Positions 23,826 through 32,445 of a DNA stretch of 64,000 bases are shown here, one piece after another (within the stretch, counting starts at the first letter, position 1; each line of letters opens with the position of its first letter). The position numbers were made by a program, and so were the translations under genes. The stretch comes from an uncultured bacterium. GTDB taxonomy: Bacteria; Actinomycetota; Coriobacteriia; Coriobacteriales; Coriobacteriaceae. Location of the stretch: assembly GCA_905214105.1 (NCBI GenBank), contig CAJMKK010000004.1, positions 147,456 through 211,455 of the forward strand. Reading direction: 5' to 3'. The notes beneath the pieces are model-generated. The model was not told the origin of the DNA, did no database searches, and saw only the letters and a list, made by a program, of their open reading frames with translations.

Positions 23826-25385
23826 TTACTCGGCGGGAATTACGCTACCGTCCTGGAAGCCAACGTTGTTGTGGGCAAAGCAGTCCTCGTACTTAAAGCC
23901 GGAGAGCTCCTCGCAAAGCGCCTTGACCTCGGGCTTGACGTCGGCCATCTTGCCACCCTCCTTGACGCGACGGATCTCGTCGCAAAGGACGTCGCACTGC
24001 TCCTTGTCGATCTTGATGCCGCGGGCAAGGACAGCCGCGAGCAGGAAGAAGCCGGCGCAGCCGATGAGCATGTAGCCGCAGATGTACAGAGGCACGGTGG
24101 CGGGCTGGGTCACGGCATCGCTGTTGCCGGCGGTCTGAATGAAGCCGGAGGCAGCAAGGACGATAGCCCATGCGTTGACGGCGACTGCCTGGGCGATCTG
24201 CTGGCAGAGCTGCTGTGCGGAGCTGTAGATGCCCTCGCGACGACGCAGGGTGATGAGCTCATCGACATCGGGGATGTAGTTGAGCAGGACATCGGGCAGA
24301 TACTGGAAGCCAACGTAGAAGAACTTCCAGATGGCGAAGATGACGGGGTAGGCGATCATGGCGATGGCGACCGTGGAGGTGCCGCTGATCTGACCAAAGG
24401 CGAAGTAGTTGTAGGCAACGATGCACGCGGCGCAGCCGACGTTGGCCAGGTACCAAGACTTGTGGAAGCCCTTCTTGGCCATGAGGGCAACCCAGACAGC
24501 GGTGCACACGATAGCGACGACCTTGCCGGGCATCTCCATCACGGACTCGTAGGACTTAGGAATCTGCAGGCAGTAGACGATGAAGAAAGACAGGCAGGCA
24601 GACCAGCAGGCAGCAGCGAGCTTGGTGGAGACCTGCGCATACAGGACCTTGCGGAAGGACTTGTTGCGGAAGGTGGAGACAACGTCGATGAAGAACTTCT
24701 TGATGCCCTCGCCGACACTCTCGATCTTCTCCTGAGCGACCTCCTCGGGGGTGTGCTCCCACGTGGACAGGTACACGCAGAGCAGCGAGATTGCCATGAC
24801 CGAAGCGTTGATCGTAGCGATGATGAAATAGCTGAACGGGTTGGTCTCGCCGAAGGTGCCAAAGCCAAAGCCGACGAGTGCTGCCATCAGGAAGCCGGCG
24901 GCGTTACCAAAGAGGTGCTTGTAGCCGGTGAGGTACGTACGCTCCTTGAAGTCGTCGGTCATCTCAATGGTAAGCGGCGACAGGTTGGCGGTGCAGAACG
25001 TGTACGCGACGTTGTAGATCAGGTACAGCGCAAAGTAGTACGGGAAGCCAAACGGCGTAGCCACAAAGATGAGCGGCTCAGCGACCATCATCGGGATAGC
25101 GAGCAAGATCCAGAAGCGGCGACGACCAAAGATGCGGCCGATCTTGGTGGCATAGAAGTTATCGGCCACAAAACCCATCAGCGGGCAAAGAATGGCGTTG
25201 AGATAGATGGCGAACGAGCTAATCAGCGCAGCCTCGCCTGCGGACAGGCCGCACTCCGTGGACAGGAACAGCACCATGTAGCTGTGCGTAAAGCTCAGGG
25301 CACCGGAGTTGAGCATGCCGCCCATACCAAAGCCCAAGCGCGTCCAGAATGTGATTTTGCGCTTTTTTCCAATCTTATTAGTCAT
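23826..25385 (-). CDS. GPH/MFS-type sugar:cation symporter for pectic oligosaccharides
   Basis: A 519-residue transporter with about 12 membrane segments, beginning LGFGMGGMLNSGALSFTHSYMVLFL, as in glycoside-pentoside-hexuronide symporters. It includes the GPH-like loop GRRRFWILLAIPMMVAEPL and a long hydrophilic C-terminus. The start ATG 25383-25385 follows GAGGGAG. It is the only carrier in the pectin cluster, so it presumably imports galacturonate or short oligogalacturonides. Two regulon operators and the shared direct-repeat motif lie in its promoter. The substrate is inferred from context. Confidence 0.8.
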   Translation of the reverse strand: MTNKIGKKRKITFWTRLGFGMGGMLNSGALSFTHSYMVLFLSTECGLSAGEAALISSFAIYLNAILCPLMGFVADNFYATKIGRIFGRRRFWILLAIPMMVAEPLIFVATPFGFPYYFALYLIYNVAYTFCTANLSPLTIEMTDDFKERTYLTGYKHLFGNAAGFLMAALVGFGFGTFGETNPFSYFIIATINASVMAISLLCVYLSTWEHTPEEVAQEKIESVGEGIKKFFIDVVSTFRNKSFRKVLYAQVSTKLAAACWSACLSFFIVYCLQIPKSYESVMEMPGKVVAIVCTAVWVALMAKKGFHKSWYLANVGCAACIVAYNYFAFGQISGTSTVAIAMIAYPVIFAIWKFFYVGFQYLPDVLLNYIPDVDELITLRRREGIYSSAQQLCQQIAQAVAVNAWAIVLAASGFIQTAGNSDAVTQPATVPLYICGYMLIGCAGFFLLAAVLARGIKIDKEQCDVLCDEIRRVKEGGKMADVKPEVKALCEELSGFKYEDCFAHNNVGFQDGSVIPAE

Positions 25386-25465
25386 CGAGCTCCCTCTCTT
25401 CTCTCGATTGTCTTGTAACAAGACATTGGAATCCATACCGACATCCGTCTGCATGTCGTTCAGGG

Positions 25466-25516
25466 TGAACGTTTAGCTAGATTATGCGTGATTGCTTATG
25501 ATAGGTGAACGTTCAC
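25466..25516 (-). promoter_or_regulatory. transporter promoter with two regulon operators
   Basis: The minus-strand -35 TTCACC (25504-25509) sits inside the operator GTGAACGTTCAC (25505-25516). With 17-bp spacing the -10 is CATAAT (25481-25486), followed by a second operator TGAACGTTTA (25466-25475). Repressor bound at either site would block the promoter. Confidence 0.75.
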
Positions 25517-25530
25517 TTGAATAATATCCC

Positions 25531-25558
25531 TGAACGGTCGTTTTTCATCGCTGAACGG
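25531..25558 (-). promoter_or_regulatory. 28-bp direct-repeat motif upstream of the transporter promoter
   Basis: TGAACGGTCG (25531-25540) and TGAACGG (25552-25558) repeat with a 21-bp period, 21 bp upstream of the -35. The same arrangement lies upstream of uxaC and lacZ. Position and spacing suggest an activator site. A further TGAACGTTTA half-operator lies at about 25623-25632; otherwise 25560-25685 shows nothing. Confidence 0.55.
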
Positions 25559-25685
25559 ACACCTAACTCAAAATATTCTCGATTACAAGGGCATTCGGTG
25601 GGTTTTAATTTCAGGGTGACTGGGTGAACGTTTATTGTATTCACCGCCCCCGCCCTCCCAGGAAGATGCGCTTCTGCAGCCCGGA

Positions 25686-25724
25686 CAAAAATGGCCCCGC
25701 CGGGAACACTCCCGACGGGGCCAT
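25686..25724 (-). terminator. terminator of the uxaCBA operon
   Basis: The stem ATGGCCCCG/CGGGGCCAT (25691-25699/25716-25724) is followed on the minus strand by TTTTTG, 33 bp past the uxaA stop. Confidence 0.9.
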
Positions 25725-25757
25725 GGCCAATAGCGCCCTATGCGAACCCGTTTGCCG

Positions 25758-27242
25758 CTACAGGCAGACGCCGTCCTTCCAGATGCTGATCTCGTGACAA
25801 CCGCGACGCTCGGCACTCGTAAGCTTGCCGCTCGCGCACTCCAGCACCAGCTGGTACAGGTCGTGGGCAGCCTTGTCGAGCGTGCACTCGCCTGTGGCAA
25901 TCACGCCGGCGTTAAAGTCCATCCAGTTGGCCTTGTGGTCGCACAGACGCTGGTTGGTAAACACCTTGAGCGTCGGCGCCGGCGCGCCAAACGGCGTGCC
26001 GCGGCCGGTCGAGAACAAAATCACGTGGCAGCCGGCAGCCGTCAGGGCCGTGGTGGATACCATGTCGTTGCCCGGGCCGCACAGCATGTTCAGACCGTGC
26101 TTAGTTGCCTGACCGGCATACGGCAGCACGTCGACGATGGGGGCAGATCCGCCCTTTTGCACGCAGCCGCAGCTCTTGTCCTCGAGCGTGGTGATGCCGC
26201 CGTCCTTGTTGCCGGGGCTCGGGTTCTCATAGACGACCTCACCGTGGCTGATAAAGTATTCCTTAAAGCCGTTGAGCATGTCGGAGGCAGCGCTAAAGAC
26301 CTGCTCGTTCTCGCAGCGATCGAGCAGAATGCTCTCCGCGCCAAACATCTCGGGCACCTCGGTGAGCACCGACGTGCCGCCGCGGGCGACGATCATATCA
26401 CTCACGCGACCGATCGTGGGGTTGGCGGTAATGCCTGAAAGACCGTCAGAACCACCGCACTTAAGGCCAATGACCAGTTCGGAGGCCGGAATGGGCTCAC
26501 GCTTGGCTTGCCTGGCCAGGTCAGCTAGCTCGGACAGAATCTTGTGGCCCTCGGCCTGCTCGTCGGCGACATCCTGGCAGGTGAGGAAGCGAACGCGCTC
26601 GTGATCGAAGTCACCGAGCTCATCGAGCACCTGCTGGTGCGTGCAGTTTTCGCAACCGAGGGACAGGAACAGTACACCCGCAGCGTTTGCGTGACGCGAG
26701 AGCGCCACCAGCAGACGACGCGTCTGGGCATGGTCGGCGCCGGTCTGCGAGCAGCCAAAGGGATGTGGGAAGTAGTAAACGCCCTCCAGCGAGCCCTCGA
26801 CCAGATCCTGAGTCTGCTCGCACATGGCACGTGCGACCTCGTTGACGCAGCCGACCGTGGGGATGATCCACAGCTCGTTGCGCGTGGCGGCGCGGCCGTC
26901 GGCGCGACGGAAGCCCATAAAGGTCTCGGGCTCAACCGGCTCAACAACCGGATGCGTCGGGTTGTAAGCATACTCGACCTCGCCCGAAAGGTTGGTCTTG
27001 ACGTTATGCGTATGAAGCCACTGACCGGGCTGGACGTCGCCCGTCACATGACCGATAGGAAGACCGTACTTGATGACGTTCTCCCCCGCGGCAATCGAAC
27101 GCACGGCCATCTTGTGGCCCTGCGGAATATCCTCCGCGGCCACGACCTCTCCCACCCCGGGAACCGCGACGGCGGTGCCCTTGGCAAGCGGCGACAGCGC
27201 GACGATCACGTTATCGGCCGGATTGATCTGGATAGTGTTCAT
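25758..27242 (-). CDS. uxaA: altronate dehydratase
   Basis: A 494-residue UxaA/GarD-family dehydratase converting D-altronate to 2-keto-3-deoxygluconate. Residues of about 10-85 are the SAF domain (VRSIAAGENVIKYG, IGHVTGDV). The rest is the catalytic region with HPFGCSQTGADH, LSLGCENCTHQ, LKCGGSDGLSGITANP and FSTGRGTPFG. The ATG 27240-27242 follows TTAGGA. It is the last gene of uxaC-uxaB-uxaA, 74 bp after uxaB. Confidence 0.95.
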   Translation of the reverse strand: MNTIQINPADNVIVALSPLAKGTAVAVPGVGEVVAAEDIPQGHKMAVRSIAAGENVIKYGLPIGHVTGDVQPGQWLHTHNVKTNLSGEVEYAYNPTHPVVEPVEPETFMGFRRADGRAATRNELWIIPTVGCVNEVARAMCEQTQDLVEGSLEGVYYFPHPFGCSQTGADHAQTRRLLVALSRHANAAGVLFLSLGCENCTHQQVLDELGDFDHERVRFLTCQDVADEQAEGHKILSELADLARQAKREPIPASELVIGLKCGGSDGLSGITANPTIGRVSDMIVARGGTSVLTEVPEMFGAESILLDRCENEQVFSAASDMLNGFKEYFISHGEVVYENPSPGNKDGGITTLEDKSCGCVQKGGSAPIVDVLPYAGQATKHGLNMLCGPGNDMVSTTALTAAGCHVILFSTGRGTPFGAPAPTLKVFTNQRLCDHKANWMDFNAGVIATGECTLDKAAHDLYQLVLECASGKLTSAERRGCHEISIWKDGVCL

Positions 27243-27316
27243 TACAAATGGTCCTAACCTAACAGGTTGAGCAGAAGTCGAGGCGCGGGCAAGCCGTCCC
27301 GCGCCCGAGCCGGAAA

Positions 27317-28831
27317 TCATGCCTGAGCGTTGGCGAAGGCCTGCTTGGCACCCTCGGTGCGCACGACGGCGAGCGCGCCGACGACAAACTCCTCAAGACC
27401 AGCGATCTGCGTAAGGTCCTCGCCCCACATCTGCTCATTGGTGAGCACGTCGTGCACCAGCTCGGCATCGTCGGTGCCGGCATGGGCGGCGTAGAAATCG
27501 AGCACGAAGGCATCGTCCTGAGCGGTGTACTCGGTGCCGTCGGCGCGACGCAGGTGCAGGCCGTCTCCCTCGCGAGCAACGAGCTCCTGCGTATAGAAAG
27601 CGATGAGCGTAGCGAGGCTCGTCGCCAGGCACTTGGGCAGGCTGCCGGTCTTGGCAACGAAGTCCTTGAGCGTGGGCAGGTCGCGGGCACGCCACTTGGC
27701 GGTGGAGTTGAGACAAATGGAGAGCAGCGCGTGGTCGATAAACGGGTTGTCGAAGCGGTTCTCGACGGCGGCGGCAAAGGCCTTGCAGTCCTCGACATCC
27801 AGGTCGGCGGCAAGCGTCGGGATGACCTCGTCGTAGAGCATGGTGTTCATGAAGCCGCGAACAGTCTCGTCGTGCATGCAATCGCGCACGATATCAAAGC
27901 CAGCGACCCAGGAACCCGGCACAAAGGCGGTGTGGGCGCCGTTGAGGATGCGGACTTTGCGTTTCTTGTACGGGGTGACGTCGGGGGTCACAAAGACACC
28001 CGGCAGGCCGGCCTTCACAAAGGGAAGCTTCTCGGCAAGCGACTCGTCACCCTGGATGCCCCACATCTGAAAGGGCTCGCGCACAGTCAGGAAGGGATCC
28101 TCATAGCCCAAGCGCTCGGCAACCGCCGCAGCCTCAGATGCGTCGCGGATACGACCCGGCACGATTGTGTCGACGAGCGTGGTGCAGACGGTGCAGTCGT
28201 TGGACATCCACTGCGAGAATTCGTCTTCCCAGCCCCAGTCGCTCACGTACTGGTTCATGATGCGCAACAGCTCCTCGCCATTGTGGTCGATGAGCTCGCA
28301 GGCGAGCACGATAACGCCCGGCTTGCCGGCAGCCCAGCGGGCATGCAGGACCTGAACAAGTTTGGCGGGGAAGCTCGCAGGCGGCATGTCGTCGGCCTTG
28401 CAGGACGGGTCGTAGGCAATGCCGGCCTCGGTGGTGTTGGAAACGATGATCTCCAGATCGTCGGAGACAGCGACCTCCATGATGGCGCGGTAGTCCGCCT
28501 CGCGATACGGATTGAGGCAGCGGCTGCAGGCGCTGATCACGCGGGGCTCGTCGACCGTGTTGCCATTCTCCTTGCCGCGCACCAGCACGGTGTACAGGTC
28601 ATCCTGAGCGTTAATGCCGTCGGCAAAGCCAAAGGCACCGCTGATGGGCTGGACCATGACAACCTTGCCGTTCCAGCCGGTTGCCTCGTTGCCCATGTCA
28701 AAGAAGCGGTCGACAAAGGCGCGCAGGAAATTGCCCTCGCCAAACTGCAGAACCTTCTCGGGAGCGTCCTTGGGCAGCAGGTAGCCCTTGTAGCCGATCT
28801 TCTCGAGCGTCTCGTAGCTGATGTTCTCCAT
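27317..28831 (-). CDS. uxaB: tagaturonate reductase (altronate oxidoreductase)
   Basis: A 504-residue enzyme of the mannitol-dehydrogenase superfamily, reducing tagaturonate to altronate with NADH. Pieces seen are VLQFGEGNFLRAFVDRF (NAD-binding start), IIVSNTTEAGIAYDP, ACELIDHNGEEL, KKRKVRILNGAHTAF (the catalytic Lys-x-x-x-x-Asn-x-x-His pattern) and FIDHALLSICLNS. The ATG 28829-28831 has AAGGAGAG. It lies between uxaC and uxaA in one operon. Confidence 0.95.
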   Translation of the reverse strand: MENISYETLEKIGYKGYLLPKDAPEKVLQFGEGNFLRAFVDRFFDMGNEATGWNGKVVMVQPISGAFGFADGINAQDDLYTVLVRGKENGNTVDEPRVISACSRCLNPYREADYRAIMEVAVSDDLEIIVSNTTEAGIAYDPSCKADDMPPASFPAKLVQVLHARWAAGKPGVIVLACELIDHNGEELLRIMNQYVSDWGWEDEFSQWMSNDCTVCTTLVDTIVPGRIRDASEAAAVAERLGYEDPFLTVREPFQMWGIQGDESLAEKLPFVKAGLPGVFVTPDVTPYKKRKVRILNGAHTAFVPGSWVAGFDIVRDCMHDETVRGFMNTMLYDEVIPTLAADLDVEDCKAFAAAVENRFDNPFIDHALLSICLNSTAKWRARDLPTLKDFVAKTGSLPKCLATSLATLIAFYTQELVAREGDGLHLRRADGTEYTAQDDAFVLDFYAAHAGTDDAELVHDVLTNEQMWGEDLTQIAGLEEFVVGALAVVRTEGAKQAFANAQA

Positions 28832-28927
28832 CGATGTCTCTCCTTAGATTGCTGTTAGCGTGCAGGCAAAACGGGGGCGCCGCGTGTGGCAACGGCGCTC
28901 CCGAGTTCGGTGTGATTCGATGCGGGT

Positions 28928-30355
28928 TTAGGCCTCGACGGTATCCAGGTCAAAGCCAAAGTAGCGGACCGCGTTGTTGTAGCTGATGTCGCGCACGATG
29001 GCTCCCAGCAGCTCCATGTCGGCCGGATACTTGCCCTGCTCGACCCACTCGCCGATCACGCCGCACAGCACGCGACGGAAGTACTCGTGACGCGGGTAGG
29101 ACAGGAAGGAGCGGGAATCGGTAAGCATGCCCACAAAGTTGCCCAGCACGCCCTCGTTAGCCAGAGCCGTGAGCTGCTCGCGCATACCGACTTCGTTGTC
29201 GTTGAACCACCAGGCAGAGCCGTTCTGGATCTTGCCGGCGGTCGGAGCCTCCTGGAAGCAGCCCATCACGGTGTCGATCATGGTGTTGTCGATGGGGTTC
29301 AGGCTGTACAGGATGGTCTTGGGCAGACCCGTGGACTCCTGGATGGAGTTGAGGAAATCGGCCAGCTGGTCGGACGGCGTGTAGTTGGAGATGCAGTCGT
29401 AGCCGGTGTCGGGGCCGAGCTTGGCGAACATAGCGCGGTTGTTGTCACGCTTGCAGCCAAAGTGCAGCTGCATGGCCCAGCCAAGGCGGACATACTCGCC
29501 AGCGACAAACTGCATGAAGGCCGTCTTGTACTTGAGGACCTCGTCCTCGGTAAGCGGCTCGGCGGCAAGGCCCTTGGCAAAGATAGTCTCGATCTCGTCG
29601 GCGGTAGCCGGAACGTACATAACGTAGTCGAGCGCGTGGTCGGAAGCGCGGCAGCCCAGCTCGTGGGCAACGTCGTAGCGCTTGGAGATGGCGGCCTTCA
29701 TGCCCTCGAAGTCGCTGATCTCAACGCCGGCAACCTCGGAGAGATGCTTGCAGTAGTCGGCGAACTCCTGGCCACGCTCGATACGCAGGGCGGCATCGGG
29801 GCGCATGGCGGGAACGACCTGAACGTCAAAACTGTCGTCGGCGGCAATCTTCTTGTGCCACTCAAAGCTGTCGGCGGGGTCGTCGGTAGTGCAGATCATG
29901 CGGACGTTGGACTGCTTGATCAGGTTGCGGCAGGTAAAGCTGGCCTCAGCGAGCTTGGCGTTGGCAAGGTCCCAGACCTCCTGAGCGGTTTTGCCGTTCA
30001 GGATGCCCTCGTAGCCAAAGTAACGCTTAAGCTCCAGATGGCTCCACTCAAAGACGGGGTTGCCCACGCAACGGCCCAGGGTCTCGGCCCACTTCTGGAA
30101 CTTCTCGCGAGCAGGGGCATCGCCGGTAATGAAGCGCTCGTCGACGCCGTTGGCGCGCATCAGACGCCACTTGTAGTGGTCGCCGCCCAGCCAAACCTCG
30201 GTGATGTTCTCAAAACGCTTGTCGTCCCAGATCTCCTTGGGAGAAATGTGACAGTGGTAGTCAACGATGGGCATACCCTCGGCAAAGTTGTGGAACAGTT
30301 CCTCGCCGGTCTTGGTGCTCAGTAGGAAATCCTGATCGTCCATGAAGTTTTTCAT
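28928..30355 (-). CDS. uxaC: glucuronate/galacturonate isomerase
   Basis: A 475-residue amidohydrolase-fold uronate isomerase converting galacturonate to tagaturonate (or glucuronate to fructuronate). Blocks visible are MPIVDYHCHISPKEIWDD (HxH metal site), GGDHYKWRLMR, CTTDDPADSFEWH, LQLHFG-like AMQLHFGCKRDNN and LTDSRSFLSYPRHEYFRR. The ATG 30353-30355 has AAAGGGG seven bases upstream. First gene of the uxaCBA operon, under two GTGAACGTTCAC operators. Confidence 0.95.
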   Translation of the reverse strand: MKNFMDDQDFLLSTKTGEELFHNFAEGMPIVDYHCHISPKEIWDDKRFENITEVWLGGDHYKWRLMRANGVDERFITGDAPAREKFQKWAETLGRCVGNPVFEWSHLELKRYFGYEGILNGKTAQEVWDLANAKLAEASFTCRNLIKQSNVRMICTTDDPADSFEWHKKIAADDSFDVQVVPAMRPDAALRIERGQEFADYCKHLSEVAGVEISDFEGMKAAISKRYDVAHELGCRASDHALDYVMYVPATADEIETIFAKGLAAEPLTEDEVLKYKTAFMQFVAGEYVRLGWAMQLHFGCKRDNNRAMFAKLGPDTGYDCISNYTPSDQLADFLNSIQESTGLPKTILYSLNPIDNTMIDTVMGCFQEAPTAGKIQNGSAWWFNDNEVGMREQLTALANEGVLGNFVGMLTDSRSFLSYPRHEYFRRVLCGVIGEWVEQGKYPADMELLGAIVRDISYNNAVRYFGFDLDTVEA

Positions 30356-30409
30356 CAAACAACCCCTTTGTTGGCGGAGCGGGCGCACGATGCGCTCGTT
30401 ATCCTCTAG

Positions 30410-30459
30410 GTGAACGTTCACTATACTAATTCATTGCGACTTAAAAGGTGAACGTTCAC
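30410..30459 (-). promoter_or_regulatory. uxaC promoter with two perfect regulon operators
   Basis: GTGAACGTTCAC occurs at 30410-30421 and 30448-30459. The minus-strand -35 TTCACC (30447-30452) lies in the upstream operator and the -10 TAGTAT (30423-30428) follows at 18 bp, with the second operator straight after it. This is the same geometry as the transporter promoter. Confidence 0.8.
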
Positions 30460-30474
30460 CTAACCACCATGGGG

Positions 30475-30502
30475 TGAACGGTCGGTTTTGCCCGCTCAAC
30501 GG
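30475..30502 (-). promoter_or_regulatory. 28-bp direct-repeat motif upstream of uxaC
   Basis: TGAACGGTCG (30475-30484) and TCAACGG (30496-30502) repeat with a 21-bp period, 22 bp upstream of the -35. It matches the motif at 25531-25558 and 41440-41467. Confidence 0.55.
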
Positions 30503-30591
30503 TTGTTGGAGCCATGACTTGCATGTTTTACGGATCGGCTGACGTCTCCGAGCACCGGTTTTGAGTGCTTTTGCTCAGGTGGGTCATGTCC

Positions 30592-30790
30592 CGGCGTACA
30601 TTTTTGGGAATATTCAGCATCGGGGCACGCCGCACACCGTCCTCGATCCCTATTTGATGCGCATATTGCGCCCGGTCGGTATAAATAAGTGCCGTCGATG
30701 GCGATTTACGCCATCGGCGGCACTGAAAACAGTCGTTCTACCCCTCTTTCGGAGCATACGCATGCTGAATATTCCCGAAAATGTACGCCG
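30592..30790. repeat. 199-bp element with 29-bp terminal inverted repeats
   Basis: Arms 30592-30620 and 30762-30790 match at 28 of 29 positions (start CGGCGTACATTTT); the one difference is a possible G-U pair. Inside, a second hairpin with 15-base arms (30689-30703/30709-30723) is also paired apart from one G-U. It lies between the lacI stop and the uxaC promoter. There is no ORF inside, so it could be a MITE or a structured RNA. Confidence 0.65.
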
Positions 30791-30816
30791 CAAGAGGGGG
30801 GTACCTGACCAAACGG

Positions 30817-31896
30817 CTAAATTCCCGCAAGCTCGCAGTAGTGGTCGACGTTGCTGGCAAACACCATCTCCACAGCACCCTTCTGCACGGGCTCCGCTGG
30901 AGTTTTACCCCACAGCAAATACTCGCCCAAAGTCTTAGCGCCACGGTAGGCCAAGCTCACCGGGTCCTTATAAACAATATTGGTAAAGATGCCACGGCGC
31001 AAGGCCAAGGCGCTCTCGGGGAACAGGTCGTTGCCGATTACCATGACCTCACCGGCCTTGCCACTTGAAACAAGTGCGTCGGCGACCACCTCGGAACCAA
31101 CGGCAAAAACGCTACAGATGAGCTCGGGAGCATCCGGCGCACTCAAGCGCTGTTCAAGCTCGCGCTCGAGCTGTTTGACTTGCGCATGGGCGCCGGCAAG
31201 GTCCTCAACTTGCCATGGAATATCGTGTTCGCGCAGGTAATTATGAAAGGCGCGGGCGGTCAGATAGTGTGAATCGGTATAGGGGTCGCCCGCCAACAGG
31301 AGCACGCGGGCGTCAGCCCCAGAAGCGTGGACCAGATTTGCCGCCTGCTCAGCCATAAGGCCGCCTGCCGTCGAATAGTCGGCCAAGCTCGCACCCAAGC
31401 GATCGAGGTGCGGGCGGTCGCCGTCGACGAGCTCGATTGTCACGCCTGCCTCGGCAATCTGTCTCAAGAGCTCGGTCGCGCGGTCATCGCCCGGAACATA
31501 GGCAAGCAGGCCATCAATCTTCTCGCCTACCTGCAGGCGCTCATCAATCTGCTCAAGCGCATCGGCGTAGCCGCCCACGCCAAATTCAACACGTTCAACC
31601 GTAATGCCCTGGTCGACCACCTCCTGCTCAAAGCGGTTGCAACCTTCCCAAAGGTAACGGAAAAAGTACGCTCCCTCGCGTGATGCGCGGGGCAGGCAAA
31701 ACACCAGGTTGATATCCTTGCGGCGTAGGCTTGAGGCGCTCGTATTGCGATGGTAACCCATGGCCTCGGCCTTAGCATTTACCTTGGAGCGCACGGATTC
31801 GCTCACGCCGGCCTTACCCGTCAGGGCCTTGTGCACGGTATTGATGGAAACGCCAAGCTCGGCGGCTATGTCCTTCATGGTTACGCGAGCGCTCAT
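30817..31896 (-). CDS. LacI-family regulator of the pectin/uronate cluster
   Basis: A 359-residue LacI-type regulator. The helix-turn-helix is TMKDIAAELGVSINTVHKAL (residues 6-25), followed by a substrate-binding-protein-like domain with a long insertion (FFRYLWEGCNRFEQEV, VLLLAGDPYTDSHYLTARAF, VMVIGNDLFPES). The ATG 31894-31896 follows CGGAG. The palindrome GTGAACGTTCAC at uxaC, the transporter, GH105 and kduD promoters has the AACGTT core typical of LacI-family sites. This protein, encoded just upstream of uxaC, is the best candidate to bind them. The pairing is inferred. Confidence 0.8.
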   Translation of the reverse strand: MSARVTMKDIAAELGVSINTVHKALTGKAGVSESVRSKVNAKAEAMGYHRNTSASSLRRKDINLVFCLPRASREGAYFFRYLWEGCNRFEQEVVDQGITVERVEFGVGGYADALEQIDERLQVGEKIDGLLAYVPGDDRATELLRQIAEAGVTIELVDGDRPHLDRLGASLADYSTAGGLMAEQAANLVHASGADARVLLLAGDPYTDSHYLTARAFHNYLREHDIPWQVEDLAGAHAQVKQLERELEQRLSAPDAPELICSVFAVGSEVVADALVSSGKAGEVMVIGNDLFPESALALRRGIFTNIVYKDPVSLAYRGAKTLGEYLLWGKTPAEPVQKGAVEMVFASNVDHYCELAGI

Positions 31897-31995
31897 GGGA
31901 TTACTCCGTTATAGATAAGTTGCCAATTAACAGTACAGGTAACGATACCCCAAAATCGCTCTTCAACTCGCCGCGCTCGCCCCCAAATGCGCAAA

Positions 31996-32025
31996 GCGCC
32001 CCGCGAACGGATGCTCGCGAGGCGC
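31996..32025 (-). terminator. hairpin after the feo operon
   Basis: GCGCCCCGCGA/TCGCGAGGCGC arms (31996-32006/32015-32025, one G-U) are followed on the minus strand by TTTGCG. It is a moderate terminator candidate 16 bp beyond the Cys-rich gene. The gap 31897-31995 shows nothing else. Confidence 0.5.
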
Positions 32026-32040
32026 CTAGGTGCCTGGGCC

Positions 32041-32241
32041 TTATTTAATACCGCGACCCAAGTCTTCGGCGATTTTGTCCACGCCTTTAAGTGCGGCGCA
32101 GGTCTTTTTGTTGGAACAATGCCCCGTGCAAACGCCACCCTGGGCGCAGTCGGCGCAGGTGCCCTTTCGGTAGATACGCACGCACACGGCGACAAACGCA
32201 ATGCCGATAACAGCCAACACAACAATATCGATAGGTGCCAT
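32041..32241 (-). CDS. FeoB-associated Cys-rich membrane protein
   Basis: A 66-residue protein with one N-terminal membrane segment (IDIVVLAVIGIAFVAVCVRI) followed by a Cys-rich tail (CADCAQGGVCTGHC, KKTC). This is the FeoB-associated Cys-rich family, which replaces FeoC in many anaerobes. AAAGGAGG precedes the ATG 32239-32241. It is downstream of feoB but separated by a terminator and 204 bp. Function in ferrous iron uptake is inferred from the family. Confidence 0.85.
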   Translation of the reverse strand: MAPIDIVVLAVIGIAFVAVCVRIYRKGTCADCAQGGVCTGHCSNKKTCAALKGVDKIAEDLGRGIK

Positions 32242-32383
32242 AGCAAGCCTCCTTTAGTTAACCACCACTTACTTTACCCCATCTTCCACCTGCCAAAAAG
32301 GGACAGGTTTATTTTGGTCGGTTTTATCTGCGGAAACGCCACATCTTACTTCTGGAGCAAAGCAGTCTGTCCCCCATTGCACC

Positions 32384-32416
32384 AAAAAGCCCGAGTGTCG
32401 CTGGGACACCCGGGCT
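32384..32416 (-). terminator. terminator of feoB
   Basis: AGCCCG...CGGGCT arms (32388-32393/32411-32416) with an inner TGTC/GACA stem are followed on the minus strand by TTTTTGG, 30 bp past the feoB stop. The remaining bases 32242-32383 show only a short GGGACAG/CTGTCCC inverted repeat (32300-32306/32367-32373). Confidence 0.85.
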
Positions 32417-32445
32417 CGTGGAAAGGGGTTAATCCTTATTCGGAC

